DNA of 16,776 bases from an uncultured Clostridia bacterium (lineage in GTDB: Bacteria > Bacillota > Clostridia > TANB77 > CAG-508), in the NCBI GenBank assembly GCA_944391155.1, contig CALXSO010000061.1:1-16776 (forward strand), read 5' to 3'. The notes beneath the pieces are model-generated. The model was not told where the DNA came from and searched no databases. It saw only the letters and a program-made list of their open reading frames with translations. Position numbers and translations under genes: made by a program. The first letter of the stretch is position 1. Each line of letters starts with the position of its first letter. Shown piece by piece: positions 1 to 7,951 of the stretch.

Positions 1-23
1 AGTAAAAATCTAAGGAGGAAAAA

Positions 24-479
24 ATGATTACACCATTAGATATAGAAAATAAAAGATTTGCTAAACAAATGATGAATGGATATAATGTAGAAGAAGTAGA
101 TGATTTCTTAGATGAATTAACAGTAGACTATACTAAAAATTATAAAGAATTAACAGAATTGAGGACAAAAATAGAGGAATTAAATAGTAGTTTAGCACAA
201 TATAAAGCAATAGAAACAACATTGCAAAATACACTAGTGATGGCTCAAACAACAGCTGAAGAGGTAAAAAATGTAGCAAAACAAAAAGCAGATCAAATAG
301 TAGAAGAAGCAAAAGCATCAGCTCAAAAGCAAGTTGATGATTTAAATAATGAAATCGTATTAAAACAAAAAGAAGTAGATGATATAAAAAAACAATTTGA
401 TATATATAAAGCTAAGATGGAATCATTATTGATTTCACAATTAGAGCTATTAAAAGAAGTTAACAAAAATGATGAATAA
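24..479 (+). CDS. divIVA: DivIVA-domain cell division/polarity protein
   Basis: This 151-residue protein starts with the DivIVA N-terminal signature (ITPLDI, then NK-F-K, GYN, EEVDDFLDE and a DY at about residue 36). From about residue 38 to the end it is one continuous Lys/Glu/Gln-rich coiled coil. The family binds curved membrane at division sites and poles and recruits division, chromosome-anchoring or wall-synthesis partners. A textbook AAGGAGG site lies 6 nt before the ATG. The length fits the family (about 150-200). The membrane-binding tip is unusual: where Bacillus subtilis DivIVA has Phe-Arg before GY, this has Met-Met-Asn, one residue longer and without the arginine. The gene probably ends an upstream operon outside the window, since a terminator follows directly. 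GpsB is a less likely name because the coiled coil is too long. Confidence 0.9.
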   Translation: MITPLDIENKRFAKQMMNGYNVEEVDDFLDELTVDYTKNYKELTELRTKIEELNSSLAQYKAIETTLQNTLVMAQTTAEEVKNVAKQKADQIVEEAKASAQKQVDDLNNEIVLKQKEVDDIKKQFDIYKAKMESLLISQLELLKEVNKNDE

Positions 480-499
480 ATAAGAAACAAAAGAAAAAG

Positions 500-523
500 A
501 CTATCCTATCGGGATAGTTTTTT
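500..523 (+). terminator. Rho-independent terminator after divIVA
   Basis: A perfect 7-bp stem, ACTATCC (500-506) with GGATAGT (512-518), has a 5-nt loop and runs into TTTTTT (518-523). It starts about 20 nt after the divIVA stop codon. Confidence 0.85.
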
Positions 524-647
524 ATTGTATAGGAAGAAATGTAATGTTAATGTATTGATAAAACTTAATGCAATGTTTGGTTGCAAAATAATGAGGTTTA
601 TGTTAAAATACCGTGTATATATAATTGTTATGCAATTAAAATAATAT

Positions 648-691
648 AATAAAATGATTTTAATAATACAATAAAATGATTTTAATATTAC
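648..691. repeat. Two-copy 22-bp tandem repeat
   Basis: Two adjacent 22-nt units (648-669 and 670-691) beginning AATAAAATGATTTTAAT differ at one position. They lie in the 270-nt spacer before rsmD, upstream of its promoter. No other structure is evident in 530-745. The repeat may be simple slippage in AT-rich DNA. Confidence 0.6.
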
Positions 692-748
692 AAAAAAATT
701 AGTATGTTACAGAACTGTTAAATGTATATTACAATTATATGAATATTA

Positions 749-776
749 TTGACAATATAAAAAAAAACGATAAAAT
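749..776 (+). promoter_or_regulatory. Sigma-A-type promoter for rsmD
   Basis: A perfect TTGACA (-35, 749-754) is followed after 16 nt by TAAAAT (-10, 771-776). The start codon of rsmD at 798 would give a short leader of about 15 nt containing an AGAGG-type ribosome binding site. Confidence 0.7.
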
Positions 777-797
777 ATTAACATAGAGGTATAGGCT

Positions 798-1349
798 ATG
801 AGAATAATAAGTGGAAAAGCAAGAGGAACAAAATTAAATACTTTAGAAGGAAAATCTACAAGGCCAACATTAGATAGAGTAAAAGAATCAATATTTAATA
901 TAATACAAAATGATATAAGAAATAGTGTTTTTTTAGATTTATTTGCAGGAAGTGGTGCGATTGGCTTAGAAGCAGCTAGCAGAGGAGCTAAAAAGGTTAT
1001 CTTATGTGATAAGAGTAATGAAGCCATGCAGATTATAAAAAAAAATATTGAAAAAACACATTTAAATGAAGCTGTTGAAACATATTTAATGGATTTTAAG
1101 ACATTACTAAATACAGTGATTAATGAAAAAATTGATATTATTTATATTGATCCACCATATGAATCAAACTATGCAATTGAAGCGATTAATATAATTTTAA
1201 ATAAAAATTTAATAACAAAAGATAGTTTACTAATGATAGAGACAGATAGAAAAACACATATAGAAGAAGAATTAAATAAATATGATATAAAAATAGTAGA
1301 TGAAAGAAAATATGGAAGAGCGGAGATTATTTTTCTCAAAATGATTTAA
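798..1349 (+). CDS. rsmD: 16S rRNA (guanine(966)-N(2))-methyltransferase
   Basis: RsmD uses S-adenosylmethionine to methylate N2 of G966 in 16S rRNA during small-subunit assembly in the cytoplasm. The 183-residue protein has the family layout: N-terminal MRIISGKARGTKL, then TRPTLDRVKES, the SAM-binding motif DLFAGSGAIGLEAASRGA (about residues 47-64), and the catalytic DPPY (118-121) that marks amino-methylating enzymes. Its length is typical (180-190). It has its own promoter just upstream and is followed after 31 nt, with no terminator, by the coiled-coil gene, so the two are probably co-transcribed. In many Firmicutes the next gene is coaD; here that place is taken by the coiled-coil protein. 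Confidence 0.95.
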   Translation: MRIISGKARGTKLNTLEGKSTRPTLDRVKESIFNIIQNDIRNSVFLDLFAGSGAIGLEAASRGAKKVILCDKSNEAMQIIKKNIEKTHLNEAVETYLMDFKTLLNTVINEKIDIIYIDPPYESNYAIEAINIILNKNLITKDSLLMIETDRKTHIEEELNKYDIKIVDERKYGRAEIIFLKMI

Positions 1350-1380
1350 ACAGATAGTAGAGCGGGAAAGGGGTAAAACC

Positions 1381-1884
1381 ATGGAAATTTTTACATTACT
1401 AGACACATTAGAGGACTTATTAGAAGGAAGCAGAAGTTTGCCATTTTCGAATAAAAGTTTAGTAGAAAAAGAAGAAATGTTAGATTTAATAAAAGAAATA
1501 AGACTTAAATTACCTGATGAATTGAAACAAGCTAAATGGGTAAAAGAAGAAAGACAAAGAATTTTGGTAGAAGCACAAAAAGAAGCTGATGGTATAATTA
1601 AGGAGGCCGAAAATAGGATTATTGCGATGATTGATGAGCATGAAATTACTAGAAAAGCTTATGATCAAAAAACTGAAATTATTGAAGCAGCTAATGAAAT
1701 GTCAAGAGAAATATCAAATGGAACAAAAGAATATGCTGATAGTTTACTTTCAACAGCAGAAAATGTTTTGAAAGATACTTTAGATAACTTAGAGAAAAAT
1801 ATGAGTGAAGCATTAAATTTAATGCATAATTCTTTAGAAAATACTTTACGTACAGTTCAAAATAGTAGAAAAGAATTGAAATAA
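1381..1884 (+). CDS. Coiled-coil protein of unknown function, ATP-synthase-b-like
   Basis: This soluble 167-residue protein has no signal peptide or membrane helix. After a short N-terminal segment (LLDTLEDLLEGSRSLP) it is almost entirely charged and helical. The middle, about residues 55-85, reads like the stalk of ATPase peripheral subunits (EERQRILVEAQKEADGI). Similar clostridial proteins next to rsmD/coaD are often labelled 'ATPase' on that resemblance alone, and nothing here shows nucleotide binding. A DivIVA-like scaffold role is equally possible. Start: ATG at 1381 with AAAGGGG 7 nt upstream. It sits 31 nt after rsmD, with a strong terminator after it, so it is likely the second gene of a two-gene unit. 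Confidence 0.8.
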   Translation: MEIFTLLDTLEDLLEGSRSLPFSNKSLVEKEEMLDLIKEIRLKLPDELKQAKWVKEERQRILVEAQKEADGIIKEAENRIIAMIDEHEITRKAYDQKTEIIEAANEMSREISNGTKEYADSLLSTAENVLKDTLDNLEKNMSEALNLMHNSLENTLRTVQNSRKELK

Positions 1885-1912
1885 AATATTAAAATACTTA
1901 TGTATTATATTT

Positions 1913-1939
1913 AAAGATTGCTTTGCAATCTTTTTTTTT
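1913..1939 (+). terminator. Rho-independent terminator of the rsmD unit
   Basis: A perfect 9-bp stem, AAAGATTGC (1913-1921) with GCAATCTTT (1925-1933), has a TTT loop and a run of nine T (1931-1939). It lies 29 nt after the preceding stop codon. Confidence 0.9.
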
Positions 1940-1998
1940 GACAAAAAATATTTATATATCAACCTTTCAGACGGATTACTTTCATGCCATACTTAATA
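1938..1998 (+). repeat. Spacer repeat family, copy A
   Basis: The 26-nt core (1938-1963) begins TTGACAAAAAATA and ends TATATATCAAC. It differs from copy C at 12700-12725 in one base. Similarity continues for roughly 35 more nt through TTCAGAC, TTAC and ATG blocks shared with copies B and C. It starts inside the T-tract of the preceding terminator and points toward the prepilin-like gene. The remaining spacer to 2164 is AT-rich, with poly-T runs but no clear promoter. Confidence 0.7.
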
Positions 1999-2164
1999 GT
2001 AACAGGATTATTACATAAATTTAAATTTTATAATTAGACTATTGCTTTTTTTTTCTATAAATGATATATTTTTTTTAGATTAAAAAATATAAATAACAAG
2101 AATTTAATTCAGTTAAAAAATGCAAAAGAGAAATTTTGGAAAAATACAAAATAAAGGAGAAAAA

Positions 2165-3310
2165 ATGAGAGAAGTAAAATTTAACAATAATGGTATAACA
2201 TTATTAGCGTTAGTAATAACAATTATTATACTATTAATTTTAGCAGGAGTCAGTATTTCTGTACTTGGAGGGCAAAATGGTATAATAAAAAATGCAACAG
2301 AATCTAAAAAACAGTCAGAGATAGGAGAAATAATAGATAAAGTAAGAATTGATATAGCGGATGAACAAATTGAAAAAAAGAATGCGGGAATAGCAAGTAG
2401 TGAGTTAGAGAAGATATTAAATAAATATGGAAATTTAACTGGCGAAGGAACTATACTAGATAAAATTTTAGAAACAGAAAAAGGTTATAAAATTCCAGTA
2501 AAAGAAATATGGTCAGGGACTTTAGTAGTAGAACCATTAAACTTGCAAGTTGGAGATTATATAAAATATAATGTAACATATACAGATGTATATACATTAT
2601 ATTCTTTTACAGCAGAAAATGGGTGGAGAGTATTAGATCCCGGAACTGATAATGGAGATGGGACAGTCACAGGATTGAAATTAATCTCAACAGGAATACC
2701 AGTAAAATTAAATTATAATGGTAATGATGTAAATAATAAAGAATATAGTGAAACTAATCCAATATTAGGAAATTGGGCAGGAAATACAAAGCAAAGGGAG
2801 GAATATGCTAAAAAATTTAACTTATCTAATAATAATTATAATAATCAATATGCAGCAGCAGGCTTATATTATAATTTTAAAAAGATAAAGTTTGATAAAG
2901 GAATAAATGCAAGTCAAAATGAAGGTTGTTATAATGCAGTTAATGGAAAAAATACTGGTACTTTAAGTGAAACAGAATTTATAGCAGGAGGAGCAGAAGA
3001 GGTACATGCATTAACATTAGCAGAGATAAATGAAGCAAGAGGGGAAAGTGATTTAACAAATACGCCATTAAATGAAAATAGTGGAGCAAAAGGATTGTTT
3101 TATTTAACAGCATTGGAAGATTATGGATATACAAAAACTAATATGAGCACTTCTCCAAACTATTTTTTGGCTTCACCAGTTATAGGAGATACAATTTCTT
3201 TAAATTGTGTAGATGATAAAGGACAATTAACAAGTGTGTTTTCTGTAAACTATGGTGTACGTACAGTAATTTCTTTACCACCAGATTTTGAAGTAGAAAA
3301 GGTGGAGTAA
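2165..3310 (+). CDS. Prepilin-like secreted/surface protein
   Basis: The 381-residue protein begins MREVKFNNNG, followed by the hydrophobic helix ITLLALVITIIILLILAGVS (residues 11-30). This is the layout of a type IV prepilin signal cleaved after Gly10. The usual Glu at position 5 of the mature protein is Ala. A helical linker (about 40-110) leads to a Gly/Asn/Tyr-rich C-terminal region whose end (YFLASPV... NYGVRTVISLP) resembles the closing motif of DUF6273-like domains of gut Firmicutes. I chose ATG 2165 because AAAGGAG lies 5 nt before it. An upstream in-frame ATG at 2120 has no ribosome binding site and would place charged residues before the leader. No pilus assembly genes are nearby, so it is an orphan. 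Function unknown; probably exported and membrane-tethered. Confidence 0.8.
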   Translation: MREVKFNNNGITLLALVITIIILLILAGVSISVLGGQNGIIKNATESKKQSEIGEIIDKVRIDIADEQIEKKNAGIASSELEKILNKYGNLTGEGTILDKILETEKGYKIPVKEIWSGTLVVEPLNLQVGDYIKYNVTYTDVYTLYSFTAENGWRVLDPGTDNGDGTVTGLKLISTGIPVKLNYNGNDVNNKEYSETNPILGNWAGNTKQREEYAKKFNLSNNNYNNQYAAAGLYYNFKKIKFDKGINASQNEGCYNAVNGKNTGTLSETEFIAGGAEEVHALTLAEINEARGESDLTNTPLNENSGAKGLFYLTALEDYGYTKTNMSTSPNYFLASPVIGDTISLNCVDDKGQLTSVFSVNYGVRTVISLPPDFEVEKVE

Positions 3311-3376
3311 TGTAAAAGATTTAAATATGGTTACAAATCTATTTCATGCAAAAATAAATTGTTTAATATAAATGAT

Positions 3377-3438
3377 TCATGATAAAAATTCCTGCAAAAA
3401 ATTTTAGTTTTTTGCAAGAATTTTTATCATGATTTTTT
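3377..3438 (+). terminator. Very long hairpin terminator after the prepilin-like gene
   Basis: A 25-bp stem with a single C-A mismatch (3377-3401 with 3408-3432) has a 6-nt loop and is followed by TTTTTT (3433-3438). The arms begin TCATGATAAAAATTC. The stem is longer than a normal terminator and could also come from a mobile-element palindrome. Confidence 0.85.
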
Positions 3439-3474
3439 GAATTATTCTATAAAATTAAATTAAAAAAATAAAAG

Positions 3475-3509
3475 AATGACTTTTATTGTAAAATAGGAAG
3501 TCATTTTTT
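3475..3509 (+). terminator. Second, weaker terminator
   Basis: AATGACTT (3475-3482) pairs with AAGTCATT (3498-3505), followed by a T run to about 3510. It lies 37 nt after the strong hairpin. It could back up that terminator or belong to transcription crossing the spacer. The remaining 140 nt before ftsK contain a poor TTGACC box at 3542 but no promoter I would stand on. Confidence 0.55.
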
Positions 3510-3657
3510 TATTATATAGAAATTGATAATATACTTTAAGTTTGACCTACTTAAAAGATAATAAAATAATAAAAAAACTATAGATTTTTTATAAGAAATG
3601 ATATAAAATAATTCTGTAAAATACAAAAGGAAAATTTACGAAGAAGGGATGAGAAAA

Positions 3658-6138
3658 GTGGCAAGAAAAAGAAATTACAAAAAAAGAAATACAGGGAAAA
3701 GGGTGCAAACTAAAAGGCAAGCATCTAAAATAGATATGGCAATAGTAATATTAATGGTAGTAGCTATATTATTGGGTGTTTTAATATATACAAAATCTGG
3801 AGTAATAGGAATTAAATTAAGTGAAATTTTAGGTGGAATCATGGGGGTTATAAGATATGTTTTACCACTTGGAATATTTGCTGTTGCAATAAAAATTGCT
3901 TGTGATGATAGAGATATGTTAAAGTCTAAAATGATACAATATTCAATCTTTTTGATTAGTATAATGGTACTTATGAGTACCTTTCAGATCTCATCAGGTG
4001 AGTTAACTGCTAATAAAGAGTTATCTGAGGTTGTCAAAGATGCATATAATATAGGTATGTCTGGAACTGGTGGTGGTGCAATTGGTGCTGTTTTAGCAGT
4101 TCCTCTTGTTAATTTGCTTGGAACTATTGGAGCAGTAATAGCATGTATAGGTGTTGCAATAATTTTATTAGTATTTATGTTTGGCATAAATACTTCTGAT
4201 ATAATAAATGATTTTGTAGAAAAATCACAAGATAAAAGAGAAGAAAAAATGGAAAAAAGACTAGCATACAAGGAAGAGATGAAGAAAAATAGAGAAGAAG
4301 CAATGATGTCAAGAACTCAATTAAGAGAAGAAAGAAGAAGAGCCAGAGAAGAGAAAGAATTAGAAAGAAAAAGAATTTTAAATACACAAGTTGGTGTAGA
4401 TAATGAAGAAGAACCAGAACAAATAAGAATTAATTTTGGTGGAAGAATATTAGAGGATGAAACAAACGGAAGAAAGAAATACAATCATGAAAATGATGAA
4501 TTAACACCATTAACTAAGGAAAATAAGAAAATTTTAGCTTCAAAACAAAAAATGGAACCAGATGTAATAGAAAATAATTTATTTAAAACAGAAGAAGAGA
4601 GAAAAGAAGAAAAAACAAAAGAAGTTTTACAATTAGAACATGCAGTAGAAGTAGAAGATGAAAATTATGAATATCCTCCAGTAACACTTTTAAGTAAACC
4701 AAGTAAAAAAGTGATAAAAGGTGGGGCAAAGGCATTAACAGATACTGCAACAAAATTACAAAAAACATTATATAGTTTTGGAGTGTCTGCAAAAGTTGAA
4801 AATGTATCTGTAGGACCTGCAATAACAAGATATGAGTTAAAACCGGCAGAGGGAGTAAGAGTTAGTAAAATAGCTAATTTAGCAGATGATATAGCATTAA
4901 ATTTGGCAGCAGAAACAATAAGGATAGAAGCTCCAATTCCAGGAAAACAAGCAGTAGGAATAGAAGTGCCTAATAAAGAAAAGGAAGCTGTTCATTTAAG
5001 AGAAGTGCTAGAAAGTGAAGAGTTTCAAAATAATAAATCTAAATTAACAGTTGCTTTAGGTAAAGATGTTGCAGGAAATATTCAATTAGCAGATATAGCT
5101 AAAATGCCACATGTTCTTATCGCTGGTTCAACAGGTTCTGGAAAGAGTGTGTGTATTAATACAATAATTTCAAGTATTATTTATAATGCTAAACCTAGTG
5201 AAGTAAAATTGGTAATGGTTGATCCAAAAGTTGTAGAACTTTCAGTATATAATGGTATTCCACATCTTTTGATACCTGTTGTAACAGATCCGAAGAAGGC
5301 AGCAGGAGCATTAGCATGGGCAGTACAGGAAATGGATGATAGATATAATAAATTTGCAGCGAAAGGTGTAAGAGATTTAAAAGGATATAATAAAGCAGTA
5401 GAAAAAGATGGTGGAGTTGGAAAACTTCCACAAATAGTTATAATTGTAGATGAGCTTGCAGATTTGATGATGGTTGCAGCAAAAGACGTAGAAGAAGCTA
5501 TATGTCGTTTAGCTCAAAAAGCAAGAGCTGCAGGAATGCATTTGGTTATTGCAACACAAAGACCATCTGTTGATGTAATAACAGGTTTAATTAAAGCAAA
5601 TATACCATCTAGAATAGCTTTTGCTGTATCATCACAAGTTGATTCAAGAACAATATTGGATAGTGTTGGAGCGGAAAAATTGTTAGGTAAAGGTGATATG
5701 TTATTTTTCCCATCTGGAGCTCCAAAACCTGTGAGAGTACAAGGTGCATTTGTATCTGATGATGAAGTAGAAAAAGTAGTAGATTTTATTAAACAAAATG
5801 GAACTGCTACATATAGTGAAGATATACTTGAAAGTATAGAAAATAATAATAAGACAGAGAAAGAATTAGCTCAAGAACAATCACAAGACGATGAAACAGA
5901 TCCATTTTTAATGGATGCTATACAGACAGTTGTAGAGACAGGACAAGCTTCAACATCTTTTATTCAAAGAAGATTTAAAGTAGGATATGCAAGAGCAGGA
6001 AGAATTATCGATCAAATGGAAGAAAGAGGAGTTATTTCAGGATATCAGGGAAGTAAACCTAGAGAAGTTTTAATGACATTAGAAAAACTTAATGAGTTAA
6101 AAATGGGATCTGGTGTCGAGACTAGTAAGGAAGCTTAA
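3658..6138 (+). CDS. ftsK: DNA translocase FtsK/SpoIIIE
   Basis: This hexameric ATP-driven pump moves chromosomal DNA through the division septum, either clearing DNA from the septum (FtsK) or filling the forespore (SpoIIIE). The ~826-residue protein has a basic N-terminus, about four membrane helices (near 25-45, 57-81, 92-110 and 140-177), and a charged Lys/Glu/Arg linker to about 300. The motor follows, with Walker A GSTGSGKS (490-497) and Walker B IIVDE (Asp598, Glu599). A C-terminal gamma winged helix (about 748-815, QRRFKVGYARAGRIIDQMEERG) reads KOPS-type sequences. Length and order are normal. GTG 3658 is preferred because GGGA lies 8 nt upstream. ATG 3649, adding three residues, has the GGG directly against it, but cannot be excluded. 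FtsK and SpoIIIE cannot be told apart from sequence alone. Confidence 0.95.
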   Translation: MARKRNYKKRNTGKRVQTKRQASKIDMAIVILMVVAILLGVLIYTKSGVIGIKLSEILGGIMGVIRYVLPLGIFAVAIKIACDDRDMLKSKMIQYSIFLISIMVLMSTFQISSGELTANKELSEVVKDAYNIGMSGTGGGAIGAVLAVPLVNLLGTIGAVIACIGVAIILLVFMFGINTSDIINDFVEKSQDKREEKMEKRLAYKEEMKKNREEAMMSRTQLREERRRAREEKELERKRILNTQVGVDNEEEPEQIRINFGGRILEDETNGRKKYNHENDELTPLTKENKKILASKQKMEPDVIENNLFKTEEERKEEKTKEVLQLEHAVEVEDENYEYPPVTLLSKPSKKVIKGGAKALTDTATKLQKTLYSFGVSAKVENVSVGPAITRYELKPAEGVRVSKIANLADDIALNLAAETIRIEAPIPGKQAVGIEVPNKEKEAVHLREVLESEEFQNNKSKLTVALGKDVAGNIQLADIAKMPHVLIAGSTGSGKSVCINTIISSIIYNAKPSEVKLVMVDPKVVELSVYNGIPHLLIPVVTDPKKAAGALAWAVQEMDDRYNKFAAKGVRDLKGYNKAVEKDGGVGKLPQIVIIVDELADLMMVAAKDVEEAICRLAQKARAAGMHLVIATQRPSVDVITGLIKANIPSRIAFAVSSQVDSRTILDSVGAEKLLGKGDMLFFPSGAPKPVRVQGAFVSDDEVEKVVDFIKQNGTATYSEDILESIENNNKTEKELAQEQSQDDETDPFLMDAIQTVVETGQASTSFIQRRFKVGYARAGRIIDQMEERGVISGYQGSKPREVLMTLEKLNELKMGSGVETSKEA

Positions 6139-6155
6139 TTTTTTACAAAAAAATA

Positions 6156-6184
6156 TTGATAAAAAATTAATAATCATATAAAAT
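6156..6184 (+). promoter_or_regulatory. Probable promoter upstream of the 529-residue protein gene
   Basis: TTGATA (6156-6161), a 17-nt gap and TAAAAT (6179-6184) make a near-consensus sigma-A promoter. It lies between ftsK and the next gene, where no terminator is visible, so the downstream gene may have both its own promoter and readthrough. Confidence 0.55.
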
Positions 6185-6228
6185 AAACAAGAAGAAAAAG
6201 AGATAAACGAAAAGAGGGTAAATGAAAA

Positions 6229-7818
6229 TTGCAAAAGAAAAAAGATAATTTTTTAGAAAAAATAGTCAAGCGTGACTATAATAATGAATTAGAAACAATT
6301 ATTGAACAAAAAGATTACGATGAAAATGCAAGAAGTATGTTGCTAAATATATTATATAAAATAGAAGCAGCATATAAAGATGTCGAAACTGTAAAACAAG
6401 ATGTAGAAACAAAAGAAGAATATATACAAAATTATATAGACATAATACAAAATAAATGTGAACATATAAGAATAATTCATATGAGGGAACAAGAAAATCA
6501 AATAGGAGAAAATAAAACTTTTTTAGTAGATAAAGAACAAAAAGAAATACAATGTTATCCAATAGAAAGAAAGTTACTATATGCGTTATCTAAAATATCT
6601 AAAAAAGATAGGATAGTAAAGAGTGATTATTATATAATTGATGAAACACTTTCAGATTTAATAAATGTTGGAAATAATATAAATATGGTAGAACCATTGA
6701 GAGATTTTAACGGTTACTCTTGGACAACACTTTCAAGGGAAATAGAGAGTATAGGACATAATTTAGTATATCAAAATTTAAGAATTTTATTAGGTGAAAA
6801 ATTTCTTTTGAGGTGGATAAACAATTCAGAGTTTATGCTAGATTACTTTGATAAGCTAAAAACAGAGCTTGATGAAAATTATGGAATAGAGGAAAGAAAA
6901 AAAATAATAAAGCTATTATCAAAAGTTTCAGTCTTATTAGAGGTTAAATTTAATAAAGAAGCCAAAGAAAGACTTATAAAGACTAAAATACAAGTAGATG
7001 ATAAGATGAAAAGGCTTCAAGATAAAGAAAAATATGTAGAAGATATAACAATTGAAAAAAATAAAATAACAAAAGAAATAAAAAATATAGATACAATAAT
7101 AAATAATAAAGATCAATTGGAAATTGAATATGTTAGAAGAAATGAAGAATTGCCTTTAGATAAAAAAATTTTTAGTATGAGAGTTTTATCTGAAATTATG
7201 GTAAAAGAAAGAGAAAAATTATTTGAAAAAATTGATGAATTAAATAAACAAATGAATCCACACTATTTTATAGAATATAAAAAAGATTTAGAACAGAAAT
7301 ATGAATATTTAAAAATGATAGATCAGGATGAAAAAAGAATAGATAAAGAAATAGAGACAGTGTTATTAAAAATGCAAAAAATATTTTTAAAATGTATCCA
7401 AAAAGAAACCAAAGAAATAACAACAAAAACTCAAATGTTAAAATTGATATATCAGTATAGATATTACTTGTTGTTACCATTTAATATGGAAAACAAAATA
7501 ATGGAAATAGAAAAATTAAAAAGTGATATAGAAGATACAACAAAAATAATAATAAAAAAAGCACAAGACATGAAGGTAATGCAGAAAATAACTAAGAGTG
7601 ATGACATAGATTACAAAATTTTAAAAAATGTTTTTAAGTCAAGGATAATAAAATTGGAAAACGCAGAGCTTAAATTAACCAAAGAAAAAGACATAATTTA
7701 TTTGCAACTATTTGATGAAAAATTATTTGAAAATAAGATAGAAATTGAGTTAAAAGACAATTTCCCAATAAAAGAATTAAGATTTAGATTAAATAAAAGG
7801 GTAAAAATATTTGAATAA
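6229..7818 (+). CDS. Large coiled-coil protein of unknown function
   Basis: I do not recognise this 529-residue protein. It has no signal peptide or membrane helix, is very Lys/Glu/Ile-rich and is presumably cytoplasmic. Residues 1-75 are helical. Residues about 95-215 look like a compact folded domain (CYPIERKLLYALSKI, DFNGYSWTTLSREIESIGHNLVYQNLRILLGEKFLLRW). Residues about 235-500 are long coiled coils with a break near PLDKKIFSMRVLSEI, and the end is short and strand-like. The start is TTG with AGAGGG about 10 nt upstream. The nearby ATG at 6222 is out of frame and encodes only eight codons. The position after ftsK and before a beta-CASP hydrolase suggests no definite partner; a structural or SMC-like role would be a guess. 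Confidence 0.8.
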   Translation: MQKKKDNFLEKIVKRDYNNELETIIEQKDYDENARSMLLNILYKIEAAYKDVETVKQDVETKEEYIQNYIDIIQNKCEHIRIIHMREQENQIGENKTFLVDKEQKEIQCYPIERKLLYALSKISKKDRIVKSDYYIIDETLSDLINVGNNINMVEPLRDFNGYSWTTLSREIESIGHNLVYQNLRILLGEKFLLRWINNSEFMLDYFDKLKTELDENYGIEERKKIIKLLSKVSVLLEVKFNKEAKERLIKTKIQVDDKMKRLQDKEKYVEDITIEKNKITKEIKNIDTIINNKDQLEIEYVRRNEELPLDKKIFSMRVLSEIMVKEREKLFEKIDELNKQMNPHYFIEYKKDLEQKYEYLKMIDQDEKRIDKEIETVLLKMQKIFLKCIQKETKEITTKTQMLKLIYQYRYYLLLPFNMENKIMEIEKLKSDIEDTTKIIIKKAQDMKVMQKITKSDDIDYKILKNVFKSRIIKLENAELKLTKEKDIIYLQLFDEKLFENKIEIELKDNFPIKELRFRLNKRVKIFE

Positions 7819-7951
7819 TTTTAATAATTAATTAGAAATTTAGAATATTAAAAGTAGAAATATGAATAGCATTAAAGTTTTCTTATGTAATCATTTATTT
7901 AATGTATTAATAACAAATTGATTACAAATATATAAAGTAAGGAAGATGAGG

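Noticed and set aside
1938..1963. Repeat core as a TTGACA promoter
   Set aside because: No -10-like hexamer lies 16-18 nt downstream in any of the three copies; the TATATA within the core is only 8-11 nt away.
2120..2164. Upstream ATG extension of the prepilin-like protein
   Set aside because: No ribosome binding site precedes it, the true AAAGGAG lies inside the extension, and it would bury the leader peptide.
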